NCBI GenBank assembly: GCA_947179485.1 | Contig: OX359245.1 | Location: forward strand, 41,279,067 to 41,343,066 | DNA length: 64,000 nucleotides | Direction of reading: 5' to 3' | Origin: Allacma fusca | Taxonomy: Eukaryota > Arthropoda > Collembola > Symphypleona > Sminthuridae | Part shown: piece after piece, positions 49,319 through 60,204 of the stretch | Position numbering within the stretch: position 1 is the stretch's first letter | Layout of the letters: the number at the start of each line of letters is the position of its first letter | Program-made: the position numbers and the translations under genes | The notes under the pieces: model-generated | Told to the model about the DNA's origin: nothing | Databases searched by the model: none | What the model saw: only the letters and a program-made list of their open reading frames with translations

Positions 49319-49978
49319 TTATATGAGGGGGATCTTTGCTGGCCTGGGCACCACTTTGTTCTCTAAGTTGACAATGTGGGAGATGCCATTGATGATAAGC
49401 TCTGTCGGCCTCATAACTACCTTATCCCCATTGTCCCTGGCTAGTTTCCTGGCAAAGAGTAGAATTGACTGTTTTTTTCTTATGTGGGTTGGCAGGTCAT
49501 CACTTATCTTGAACTTTGTCCCTTTAAGTTTCCTCACGTTACTGAAAATGTCTTGTCGGTGCCAGTCTTGTTGTAGCGACAGAAGAACAGGTCGGTTCAC
49601 CTTGCTGGGATCCCCAAAACGTCTGCATCTCTGTAGGTACACATTGCAGGATTGCAGTCCTAGTGTTGTTTGAAAGAACGAGTCGACTTTTTGGAAAAGC
49701 TCACTTTCGGTTTCGGATTTGTTGCAGTCCATTCCATGTACAATCACATTTCTTCTTCGGTCTCGTATTTCCAGTAGTTCAATACGTTCCGTTAACTCGT
49801 CCAGCTTGGATTCACATTTCTTCACAGAGTCATCTAATTTTTCCAGAACCTTGAATCTTTTTTCAATATTTGAAAATCGGGTGTTGAAGTCGTTGAGTAT
49901 TCCGTTGATTTTTTTCAGCTCTTCTAGAATTGCATCCATACTGAGTTTTATCCTTTTTGATCCCTTCCCCGTTGGCAT
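49319..49978 (-). CDS. LINE ORF1 protein, 219 aa
   Basis: Begins MPTGKGSKRIKLSMDAI. Residues about 14-75 form a heptad-rich coiled coil (ILEELKKINGIL, FKVLEKLDDSVKK). An RRM-like domain starts at the basic RDRRRNVIVHG and continues through the VYLQRCRRFGD and RPVLLSLQQ strands. The C-terminal part (KLKGTKFKISDDLP ... LIINGISHIVN) matches the layout common in invertebrate LINE ORF1 proteins. These trimeric nucleic-acid chaperones coat the element RNA. The frame is intact, but the element lacks reverse transcriptase and cannot be autonomous. I do not assign the LINE clade. Confidence 0.8.
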   Translation of the reverse strand: MPTGKGSKRIKLSMDAILEELKKINGILNDFNTRFSNIEKRFKVLEKLDDSVKKCESKLDELTERIELLEIRDRRRNVIVHGMDCNKSETESELFQKVDSFFQTTLGLQSCNVYLQRCRRFGDPSKVNRPVLLSLQQDWHRQDIFSNVRKLKGTKFKISDDLPTHIRKKQSILLFARKLARDNGDKVVMRPTELIINGISHIVNLENKVVPRPAKIPLI

Positions 49979-50385
49979 AAAGTTAGTAAGAGTGCAGTAA
50001 CTCTTTTGGCAGCCCAGATATCTACATATATATTGAGTCCAGTGATAGTATCACCACACACTACTAAGTATAGACAGATAGGCGTGGCTTGGCACCACGT
50101 ACACTTTGTTATTTATTCACTTAGCTATATTTTAAGTATCTCCTTCTGGATGGACTTGGGTTGCGTGTTATGGTAGTCCGTGCGGCAGCCAGGTATGGGT
50201 TACATGCACGCTGTCCTCCCTCGGATTTTGATCGGATTTCTTCCCTCCTCAGTGCTTGGTCAGGAATGCAACAAAAAACCGCTCGAAAAGAAACTTTCGT
50301 GACTCAAAACAATTGAGTTATTTGGTAAAGTATTGAAGAGCACAAAAACAGATATGCTGTATGTTCAAATTCAAATCTCCCTCCC

Positions 50386-50500
50386 TCCTTCTTGAGAGTA
50401 TATCCACTCTTACGAACAATAAAGACAGCGCACGGATCTGAGTATGTTTGTACTTGTATTTATGCGTAATCATATATATATGTGTATACATAATTACGTT
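50386..50500 (+). mobile_element. LINE 3' end, right part of the interrupted copy
   Basis: Resumes tccttcttgagagtatatcc and continues actcttacgaacaataaag ... gtatgtttgta, matching 26690-26790. Together with 48400-48691 it forms one 3' end split by the antisense LINE insertion. Confidence 0.65.
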
Positions 50501-50865
50501 AGATATTTATTTAATACCATGCATTTTAAAGTCGTATGCAATGAATTTCCAAATAAAGTATTTTTCTCTTAGATCACACTGTCTTCATATTGGAACCAAT
50601 AAATTCTTCTCCGGAGTACATGTACATTATATGGAAGTAAGACATATGTAGTGGCATTTACATATAATGTTGGGTAGATTCCCATCCCTTGGGAACTATT
50701 TTATAGGAAATTCATTATAATAGCATCTGAAACTGTGCATGGAAGTAGTAATGACTACAAAAATAATTCCATACGATCATCTGTAGCAGTTACTCAAGTA
50801 TCCGTACGTACAGGTGTCGAATAAAATCTCTTAAACTTTCAAACCGAAATAACAAAGCTCATCCA

Positions 50866-50924
50866 GGCCTGTTAGCACTAACTTACATTCGCTTTGAACA
50901 CACTGGGCTTCTAGTCCACAGGCC
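50866..50924 (+). repeat. Dispersed hairpin repeat, copy 2
   Basis: GGCCTGTTAGCACTAACTT ... TTCTAGTCCACAGGCC; the 7-bp stem GGCCTGT/ACAGGCC is perfect. Followed by aacaattttgcttgatttgtcatca, a shared downstream block. Confidence 0.75.
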
Positions 50925-52195
50925 AACAATTTTGCTTGATTTGTCATCACTTCTGTACATATCTTAAAGTTCACAGAGCTTCGCCCATCGAACTACAACC
51001 CTACACAAGATTACTCACGGCTAATTAAAACTCCTGAATCTAAATTCCCGTCCATCGACACACAGTTCTATAATTTTTGCTTCCAGCGATTTGATTCTAA
51101 TTGAATAGATTTTATCATAATCAAAGCAATTGGAACAACAAAGTTTTTCAATGAAAACTAAATTAGAGCATTTGGAATCCCGTGGTTAGAATTGTACAAA
51201 TGCAATTAATTTTAAATAAATGTTTATTACAGGATGTACAATTTACAAAATAATTGTAAATACTAAGAATACTCACAATCAGAGGAAAAGTTTACAGTTT
51301 GGGAATAGTTAGCGGAAAATATTTTTCTCCTCACGGAAAATTAACAATCTCCAATAAGGAAATGCATTTGTCATAGTGAGAGTTTACTGTAGCCCGTAAA
51401 AAAATAAAGAGGATAATATATAATCATATAATCTCAAAAATAAAAAAATTGGCCTGTATATTTGTGGGAATCGAAACTGAACATACATGAATATGTGAAA
51501 CAATAGTACAATATTGAATAGTGCAAGTTTGTGCTCACAGGCCCGTCTTGTTAAGTTGGGAAGAGAAGCCGGACTATCAAAAGTCAATGAATGTAAACAA
51601 GGCGTTAGTTATGTGTACTGCAAGCTGAAAATGTGCAGTATATGCACGTGTAATAAAAATAACAACAACAGACAACAGCTTGTTCGTTCTGCAAAAACGT
51701 CCCGCAGTAATTCATAAACTCCTACAACATTACATCGAGTGGGCGAGAGATTTTGCCCTTGTGTAATAACTACTGTGTCTCATGAGGAGGTACTTACAAA
51801 CAGTGATACACATTTATAACGGAACCCTATAGGAGAACATTTCCTTGGAATTTCGAAATTTCTTTCCGGAGTCAGTTTTGACACTTTTATGTAATAATTA
51901 ATTTTTCCATTTATAAAGGCACCCCTTCAGTTTGACTAAATACAATTGTTGGAGGCAGTCAGAAGCACATTCTAGTGTATTTATATTTACTCATGTTACG
52001 AGAAGCAAGAAACAAAGTGTAATGAGGTGCACCTGTGCATTGGAATGCCCCATAGCTATTTGTACTCCCACACGATTACATTAACGAGTAAGTCGGTGCT
52101 ATTATGTTTATTCCTTGCAGATTTCCCATAAGAAGATCATGCTATTGTTAAACAACTATAAGAGCATTTACAAATTGACTCATTGGGACAAGACA

Positions 52196-52281
52196 GGCCT
52201 GTTAGCACTAACTTGCATTTAAGCACTATACTCAGTAAGAGGACCCAACGGTTTCGGATCGTATCCAACCAACTACAGGCC
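52196..52281 (+). repeat. Dispersed hairpin repeat, copy 3
   Basis: ggcctgttagcactaacttgcatt ... aactacaggcc followed by aatatttttgct. The loop is longer than in other copies (about 86 bp in total). Confidence 0.6.
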
Positions 52282-52781
52282 AATATTTTTGCTCCTACAG
52301 GTTTTAGTTTTCCAAGTAATTAACATAGCTTGTGAGATCCCAAATCTAAAGTAACTGACCTGCATTTGAGTTTAATTTTCTGTTATATTTATCATAGCAT
52401 AGAATTTCTTTAAAATTAAATAAAATTAAATCGAAATTGAGAGATGCTCCGTAAATTTCCTGCTAATTGTAAGTTCAAACTGCTTGATTTATCTATGTAT
52501 AAGGAAAAAACTGTAGTTACACGCGTACCTCAGAATCTGTCCATGTTAACTTGGTATGCGTAATTATTAAAAACTGAAATTAGTTCCTTTATTTAAGGTC
52601 CTTCCGGGGTTCATAACCGCAAGGAGGGATTCCAAGTATACATTTGTCATGTAAAACAAATACTGACATGTTGTTATAAGCGTTTCCTTTAAATATAAGG
52701 AAAATACAATGGGAGATCCATTGAATACTGAACTGTCCAGATTTAGGCCAGCTCAATTCATTAGGCTATTCCTGCAGTAAA

Positions 52782-54835
52782 ATGTTGCAAAAAACGTCAA
52801 TTATGCTCTTACATTTATTTTGGGCTATTTTCAGCCTGGTCTGTAGCAATACCGTTGTTGGGAAAGAAGATCAAACAAATTTGGAACAGTCCACTGGGAA
52901 AGCAACGAGGGTTCTGAGTAATTCAAATCTTTTGTAATGACTGAGTGTGGCAATTTTTGCTTTGAAATAACTTGGATTTTTTCGACAAAAGCCACAAAAA
53001 TACGCTTAAGATTGTTTCGTATCAATATTTAAATCGTTCAAAATTTCACGGGCGTAACTTAATTTATTCAGGACTTTCTCCCCTCTGGCTATACGATCTG
53101 GAAAGAAGTTACGAAATTGGATTTGCTCATCAGTTTGAAAACTTAAAGTACAGAAATATATCAGCTGTTCCAAACCACAATGTTCGTAAGGACTTCGATA
53201 ACAAATGTCAAAATGTGTCATTTCTCAGCTTCGACCAGAACAGAAGATTGATGGACCAGTTTGAATATGAATCCTTCTTAAACTCAACAATTCATGGTTT
53301 GGCTGAATTTTTAATTCTGTAATTTGTTACTCCCACAGGTATTTTTGGTTAAAAGGTATAGCCAAAAGATCGGGAAGTTTTATCGTTAGAAAACTAACTT
53401 CTTATGAAAAGCCGTGTTAAAAAATTCCAGAAATAAGAAATGTTTCTATATTACGAAAATAGAAAAAATATACAAACACAACTCTATATATTGACGTAAT
53501 TGTTTGAATTGAAGTATTTGAAGTATTTTGAATTTTGATATCCTTTGGGAACCACTAATAATTACCTGTATAAGCGCATTGCAGATATGTTAAATTGAGA
53601 AATTGGTTTTTCACAGAAATGCTGGACAACCCAAGAGCGAGACTTTTCCAATTTGAAGACCATTGGGGTAATGAGTTCAATACGAACGTATTACAGTGTT
53701 CTCTCGGACTGAGTGTCCTCCAATTCGGGATAAATTCTACGACTAACTCATTTCAATCTGCCAGAAAATTTTCAATTTTTCTTAAATATTAATCGTTATA
53801 ATTTATAATTTTCAAATAATTGTAACGTTGTGATTAGGAAAAATCCTTATAGTCATTTAATAGGGAGTTAAACATTTCATATCCAATTTGTCTGAAGCTT
53901 GATGGTTTGACAGTTTCTATTCTCAATATTCATTTTCAGGTGAATTTGAAGAATACCATTTTTTAAGGGACAATGGAGATGGAATGTGTTTCGATTTGAA
54001 AGAATTGAGTAGAAGAGTGAAATCCGTTGTTACTTTTGGGAAGTGTGTTCGGTTGTTTGAAAAAAAGGGTTGCCGTGGCTGGTCAGTAGCAATTTACCCA
54101 GGAAGTCTAAATTTTCATCGACTGGAAGTTCCTCGTCATGTGACACTGAAGGCGATTGGGCCATGTTTGGAAAATGAGTTCTCGGGAGGTTCAGTAAATA
54201 AAACGTTCCCTGGTTTTGTGATTAAAAACCCAGAGCTGAGGAGTTTTCAACCAGATCTGGTTATGATGTTCGAATCTGGTATTAATTGGGGACGTACAAA
54301 AGATTTTGGTGAATTGTACATTAATTATGTTTTGGGACCTGAGAATAGAACGAAAGGCATGAAAGCTCGAACGAAAACTCCCGGAACATATTTTCGTATT
54401 CACCAAAAAACCAATGTGGATGACAGGGACTTTGGTAAATCCTTTGAAAAAGAAGATGGAGACGTCCTTGGGCACGCAATCCCAACGACTATTGGTGGAC
54501 CAGCGACTGAAGCATTTAACATTTTTCCTGCAAATCACTTAGCTTTGAATATATGGGACGACCTCTTATTAAGCAATTCAAGGAACAATGTAGGAACCAG
54601 TTTTTTACTTTTGCAATTTGAATACGAGAATAGAAACAAAACTAGACCATTATTCTTTTACTTTTGGATATTCGTCAACGAAAAAGAATCAGAGTATATC
54701 AAGTATGGCCGAATTATCAACGGGCACTCGACAAATCTGAGACGCGACGAAGCTTTCCGACAATTGATGCCTAAATTTGAATACAAAGGTATAGCCACAA
54801 AAAAAATTTGTAAGCTTCAAAAACCTATCTCCTGA
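52782..54835 (+). CDS. Secreted DNA/RNA non-specific endonuclease-like protein, paralogue 1
   Basis: Model: 52782-52933, 52992-53296, 53617-53667 and 53940-54835 (467 aa). The first residues are a signal peptide (MLQKTSIMLLHLFWAIFSLV). Exon 3 is a 51-nt microexon (MLDNPRARLFQFEDHW) with phase-1 borders, matched exactly in paralogue 2. The C-terminal half contains GDVLGHAIPTTIGGP then FNIFPANHLALNIW. This resembles the DRGH-type ββα-metal core of DNA/RNA non-specific endonucleases (Endonuclea_NS_2-like), with catalytic His near residue 348 and a downstream metal-binding Asn. Upstream sits a Cys-containing region (GKCVRLFEKKGCRGWSVAIY). Such secreted enzymes digest extracellular nucleic acid in gut, venom or defence fluids; which applies is unknown. 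The first intron (58 bp, weak acceptor at 52991) is uncertain and a frameshift is an alternative. Confidence 0.65.
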
Positions 54836-55203
54836 GTTTTAGAATAGAAATCAACTTTGCTGTATGAAGAAACGTTCCTCCTAGCGTCACAAAATTTCAT
54901 ATAGTTTGGTTGTCCCCATATCCAAATTACACATGTCTTTATAGTAAAAGAGTTTTTATAGAGGGAGTCATAGAACGTAATTTAAAAGCAATTTTGAAAA
55001 ATGATAAAATTCAAATGGTAGATTTTTTTCTACGAGATTTAACTCTAAAATAACCTGTTAAATCCATTTAATTTGTTTTGAAGGCCAGATTTCCCCAAAT
55101 TTTATCCATATATGTACATTACAAGTAGCACCCCTATATGTAAAACAGTCCAATGATTTTTGTGAGTGCTAATTATTTACCTTTAATGCCTGGAATTTTA
55201 CAG

Positions 55204-56802
55204 GAACCGCCACAATCAACCTCAATAAGATTCTTGACCGTCACAGAGAAATTTCCAAAATAATGGCTTCCAGCAATACCTCTCTTCAAAACGTAAACAG
55301 ACGGACAGTAATTCCAATGCTTAATCAGCATGGCTGCAAACATGCAAATTTCACGAATCACATAGAGCTAAACGGAAACGTTACACAGGCGTTTCTTCTT
55401 AATGCTCGAATTCGAGGTACAGACAAGCCAGTCCTTGTCACTCTTGCATTTATATTATTTTTGAAACGGAATGTGCGTGTATTGTTTGTAAGAGTCTTGT
55501 TACTGTTACCTGTCCCATTAAAAAGCCAAAGCAGAAGTGTATGAACAGTTGAGAAGCCAATAAGGCTTTGGATCTTCTCCATGATTTTAGATCATTGAAT
55601 CAAGTTGAAAGATAAACATTAGATTCTGTTCTGTAAAAATTCAAAATTTTTGAAAGTGTTTTTGTATTTTAGGAATGATCAAAAACCCAATGGTTCGGCT
55701 ATTCAGTGGTGAGAACTTGACAGGTAAGATCATGGAAAAGTTATGAAGTTTTGAATTACTAACCATTTATCATGGATGCTTGAAAATAAACAAAATAACC
55801 ATCTCGTAAGATACGCTATACTAATAATGCATTCAGTAGACGCATCTGAATGTAGTGGCGAATTTTGAATGGCCAGGAATCAAGGAATTCATTATGTATT
55901 TAAAATATCAAAACGAAATTGTAAATATGCTTAAATTATTTTGTAATTACTTGGTTCGTTTTGCTTGTAGTTAAATCTAATCCCATGTATTTGAATAAAT
56001 AATACCAGGGGATTTTGAGGAGCGTCACTCCGGACAGAAAATCCCATGGAGAGAGGATTATAAAGGCTGTTATCCCGTACATCAATTAAAGAATGCTACA
56101 TCCGCAGAAACCTTTGGAACATGCATCAGATTGTTCAATGAGAGTTGGTGCGGGGGCTTGTCCTTGGCGATTTATGGAAGAAGTGAGAATTCCTATAAAA
56201 TAAATAAAATTATCAAACAAGTTCAATCCGTTGGGCCTTGTCTTGAAGACGAAATGAACAATGCAACCATAACCGAAGAAATGAAAGGGGAAGTTGTTAA
56301 AGATCATTCAAGTTCCTACTTCCCCGACTTGGTTCAATTTGGAGGATTCTCATGGGACAATATGTCAGTCTTCACAAGGAGTGCCTCATTTAAGATATAT
56401 TACGTTTTAAGTCCTACAAATCGAATTGAGTACATTCGCACTAAAATTTATCAAGTAGGACCTGTACATTTCCCCGATATCGTCAACGGAATGGAAGGTT
56501 CAGATTTCTACAATTCACTTGATACGAAAGAGGGCGACGTTCCATGTTTTGCAATTCCTTTAGCATTTAATGGACCTGCTAACGAATCCTTCAATACATT
56601 CCCAATCAGCCAATCCAAGGTCAGCCATTGGGCAAACATTTTCCCACCGCCCCCTGTGGACCCTTATGAAGATATTGTATTTTCAATTGAATTGAATTTT
56701 GTTTACGAAAGTGTCAATAGTAGTAGGCCTCAATTTGTTTATTATTTTTTGTTTTCTTTTTCCGATGAAAAAATTTCCTACGGGAGATTTAATAACTTAT
56801 AA
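55204..56802 (+). CDS. Nuclease-like paralogue 2 with altered catalytic site, 5' end not found
   Basis: Supported exons are 55204-55416, 55673-55723 (51-nt microexon, MIKNPMVRLFSGENLT) and 56009-56802, all joined in phase 1. The borders coincide with those of paralogue 1, and the text aligns throughout: GCKHANF with KCQNVSF, GDFEERH with GEFEEYH, CIRLF with CVRLF. No signal-peptide exon was located upstream of the acceptor at 55203, so the gene is either missing its start here or truncated. In the core motif GDVLGH is replaced by GDVPCF, and the Asn-bearing NHLALNIW by QSKVSHW, so the catalytic His and a ligand Asn are both lost. A nucleic-acid-binding or decoy role, or decay, are possible. 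The frames show no internal stop, arguing against simple decay. Confidence 0.65.
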
Positions 56803-57082
56803 TTTCTGGCGCTTATATAGTTTTATATTGGTTTTTGGCTTTACACTCCACTATATTTTGTTTTAAGAAATAACTTTTAAAATGAATTTTGACTGAATGA
56901 TCTGAACCTGAGTAGAAAGATTTCCATTTAATAAAAATTCGTTTATTTTATTAAAAGAGCTTGTCATAATAAAAGTCCAATTTTGGAGCTCTTAAGAATT
57001 CTTTAATATAAACTGCACTGTAAAGTATTACATTTGTAGTCTCTCCATACGGTTGAATTTGATAACAATAAAATATTCAGTA
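56803..57082. other. 3' region of paralogue 2
   Basis: AATAAA at 56940-56945, about 140 bp after the stop, is a plausible poly(A) signal; a second aataaaa lies near 56968. Confidence 0.45.
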
Positions 57083-57151
57083 GCTGAAGAGGGAAAAATG
57101 ATCTACACCATATCGTTTTATACATCATGTAGATCATATTGCCTCTTCAGC
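57083..57151. mobile_element. 69-bp hairpin of the aaaatgatct MITE family
   Basis: GCTGAAGAGG...aatgatctac pairs with gtagatcat...CCTCTTCAGC at the other end. The terminal words match the long inverted repeats of the element at 11395-12239, so it is a minimal internally deleted relative. Confidence 0.75.
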
Positions 57152-57159
57152 AACGATTT

Positions 57160-58416
57160 TCTCATCGCTCATGTCACTATTGCTCCTGGTACTGTATTCT
57201 TATTCAAGCATTGAGGTCGCAGGGTCCTAAAATATGAGGCGAGGTTTCAAAGAAAGATACAATTATTACTTCTGAAGATAATATTTGTAAATAATAATTA
57301 TTAGCCTACTGTACTCGCAAAGTTTGACTGAAAATAATGGGTTTTAAATATACGCAGTGTTAAAATATCCTGGAATTTTGGGCATTTTCATTTTATGGCA
57401 TTTTGGGCATCTTTGGCGTTTTGTGCATTTTGGGCTTTTTGAAATGCGCTTTAATTAATTCTATATCTACTAATTTCGCATACTAAATCACAAAGCATTA
57501 TGTTGAAATGACAATTTTATAATTACTTTTTATTTCTTCTTTTTAACAAATCCATGGAATAGTTTCAACATTACCTTACTTGCATTTTGATGTTAGTTCA
57601 GTTAGTTTCTTGCTAAAAGTCAGAAATGCATAAAAAACCATAACGCATTCTCACATTTATAAATTATTGTAATTAGTGCAAAAATAACACCGGAGCGGCG
57701 GATTTGGATCATTTTATTATGTTGTAAATTTCATTACTCAAAAATTTTAGCATTAAAACAGCTTAAAACAACACATATACAGTCATTTCTTTGAAATTGG
57801 TTACTGCTTGGTATTCAAATTGAAAGGAAAACATGACAGGAGACCAAACAGCTTGAAAAATGCGAAAATCCGCTGAAACCCGCAAACTCTATATCCTTTA
57901 AACCTGAGGCAAAGGTAATTCAGGAGAATGTAGCTTAAGTGATGAGTCAGTTATCTGTATTGTTGACACCCTTTCTTTTCCAAATCCGGAGTAAGTACGA
58001 GTAAAAAAGATTCTGTACGCTCTATTAAATTCTCTCCATGGATGTCAAAGTTAACAGTCCTGCTAGCACTAGCTCGCATTGAGTCAAACGCAACTGGGCT
58101 TCTAGCCCGCAGGACAATTATTTTCCTGGAATCGAACATATTCGAAGGGTTTAAAATGATTTTTATCCATTTGTGATAATTACCAACAAAGATACTTCAG
58201 AATTTATTTGAAACCTAGATGTAGACCTGAATAAATATTTGCTTGAGGTACCATTGCAGTAAATGCAGATGTCTTTTGTTTCTACATTATTGAGTAATTA
58301 TATAAAAAATTATATGGTGAAGCTTCAAAAGTTCCTCAGCCCCATGAATTCACGATGTAGGAAAATATATAGAGGTTCTTCAAGTACTTGACTGCAGCTT
58401 TAGCCAAATAGTAGCA
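57160..58416. other. Intergenic with one hairpin repeat
   Basis: A run of gggcattttgggcatttttggc-like words at about 57370-57440 is a minor low-complexity tract. From about 57920 an extended repeat begins (ggagaatgtagcttaagtga, tgagtcagtta) that also precedes the hairpin copy at 60139. Confidence 0.45.
58057..58115 (+). repeat. Dispersed hairpin repeat, copy 4, with compensated stem
   Basis: The stem reads GTCCTGC/GCAGGAC instead of GGCCTGT/ACAGGCC: two stem positions differ and both changes are compensated on the other strand. The loop keeps tagcact..ctcgcatt and ctgggcttctag. Confidence 0.75.
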
Positions 58417-58424
58417 CCAATACA

Positions 58425-58925
58425 TAGTGGTCGGACCAATTCAATTCAGAATTGGAAATTTTCGATTCGATTCAATCCGATTCAATTCGATTCAGTAGTA
58501 TTTCGATTCGATTTGCAGCAAAGCCAAATCGAATGATTCGATTTGGGTATTGAACTGAATCGAATCATATCATGTGAATTGCAATTCAAACAATTCATCA
58601 AAACCGCTTCGACTGAGCACGGGTACTTTTTTTCATGCATATTCAAAGTCCAAATGCTACGTATACCCCAACGTTTGTTATTTTAGCGTAGCTTTTACTA
58701 TACCCTTTATAGTATGTATACGACACTCCAGTAACATAAGGAAAATTTTGTATTTTCCCACTTGAATCGTTCGATTTACGATTCAATTCGATTCACTGAG
58801 TGAATTGAATCGAATTGAATTGCTTTGGGGCAAATTGAATCGAAAATCGGTTTTTCGATTCAATTCAAGCTTCAAATTGAATCAAATTGAAAAATTCGAA
58901 TCAAAGTGAATCGATCCGACCACTA
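58425..58925. mobile_element. hAT-type MITE, ttcaattcga-word family, copy 2
   Basis: Termini TAGTGGTCGGACCAATTCAA (left) and TAGTGGTCGGATCGATTCAC (right, reverse complement). A perfect target duplication CCAATACA lies at 58417-58424 and 58926-58933. Arrays of gattcgattcaatt words lie inside both ends. Sister of 40860-41683. Confidence 0.93.
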
Positions 58926-59575
58926 CCAATACAATGTGTAACTGAAGTCAACTACCAAGTATAGTCAGACTACAAGTATCGTAGTGTGTAGGTAATTATT
59001 GTAGTATTAAGAACAGAAAAAATAGTTCCAGAAAAATATCTCTGGCATGGATAAGAAACCTGCCTTGGAAGATGCCCCAGCCCTAGACTAACGATCAACT
59101 TTTGTCATTTACAATTATCGACGGATATCCATGGATTATCCGTAACTTTGGATTCCATTATCCTATCATTGCGAATATTTCATGCCTGTGTCTCGACCCT
59201 AGCCTTAATTTCCGAACGGATCAATTGCGTGATGAATAACCCTCGGAAGATAGCATGATCATATCAGATCAGAAACCCTATGTGTATTTGCATCCACGAA
59301 GCATTGGTTTACTCTTGTTTGTGCAAAAAATCACATTAGAGTAAATGGACAAAACAAACGGGGCAAAATGCCTATTTTAAAATTTGTCCATTTAGTAAAA
59401 CCCTTACGCAAGGGAAACGGTGCCGGTTACACTGCACTCTATCTGTATATTTGGTGAGGGGCTCCGCACATAATTACAGATGTGTATCTATTCTTATTTT
59501 TCGGAACAAAAATTGGCTTCTCGAGCCTCAAAAGTCAGCACATATAAACTTGATGACAAATCCAGCAAAATTATT

Positions 59576-59636
59576 GGCCTGTGGACTTGAAGCCCGGTTG
59601 TGTTCAAATTTCTTTGCAAGTTTGTGCTAACAGGCC
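59576..59636 (-). repeat. Dispersed hairpin repeat, copy 5 (minus)
   Basis: Perfect stem GGCCTGT/ACAGGCC, with the loop tagcacaaacttgca ... cgggcttcaagtcc on the minus strand and the shared block attttgctggatttgtcatca beyond it. Confidence 0.75.
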
Positions 59637-60138
59637 TGGGTTAACTTTGATATCCATATAAAAATTTAAACCTTTATTCCTCCTCGATACTCATTACTCG
59701 TACGTACAGAAAGAATGGGACGGGAAAGGAAGGCAAGTCCGGCTGACTCATCACTACAGCAATATTTTCCTGCAAGGATGTGCCAGTTTTTCTACACAAG
59801 CTTGCACAGCCGGGAAATCCAAAGCAGTACCCGAACGTTTTTGTACTGACATTGTGTGAGCAACAGTTGTCCTGACGAAAATGTAATGTATGTAAATAAT
59901 AAATGTTACAAACGTACAAGATTTTGACATTTACTTACTTGAAATTTTTATATTAGGAGTTCTTCCATTGACAATCTATCTTCCAATACTCACATATCGT
60001 TTCATAGGAGAATGTACCTTAAGTGATGAGTCAGTTAGTGTTGACGTTGACTCCCTATCGTTTCTTATTCCGGTGTACGTACGAGTAATGAAGATTATGT
60101 AAGCTATTAAATTCTCATCATGAATATCAGTCAACACA

Positions 60139-60204
60139 GGCCTGTTAGCACAAACTTGCATTGAAAATTGATCGCAACTGGACTGGGCTTCTAGTCCACA
60201 GACC
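60139..60204 (+). repeat. Dispersed hairpin repeat, copy 6
   Basis: GGCCTGTTAGCACAAACTTG ... TTCTAGTCCACAGACC, with one stem mismatch. It is preceded by about 130 bp (from 60005) that match the DNA before copy 4, so the full repeat unit is at least about 200 bp. Confidence 0.7.

Larger units (their letters stand above)
48692..50385 (-). mobile_element. Non-LTR retrotransposon insertion, internally deleted
   Basis: A 15-bp direct repeat tccttcttgagagta at 48677-48691 and 50386-50400 brackets this segment as a target-site duplication. Read on the minus strand it has a 5' UTR (50385-49979), an intact ORF1 (49978-49319), a frameshifted start of the endonuclease of ORF2 (49316-49023), and a 3' end with aaggggctcagtcccagatc (a LINE-like 3' hairpin). 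Reverse transcriptase is absent, so most of ORF2 is deleted. Confidence 0.75.
50501..52781. other. Intergenic with hairpin-repeat copies
   Basis: Holds two copies of the dispersed hairpin repeat and a partial one (51529-51547). Otherwise AT-rich, with no gene recognised. Confidence 0.4.

Noticed and set aside
55173-55582. Minus-strand frames over the first supported exon of nuclease paralogue 2
   Set aside because: The plus strand gives splice sites, phases and alignment to paralogue 1; the minus frames are shadows.
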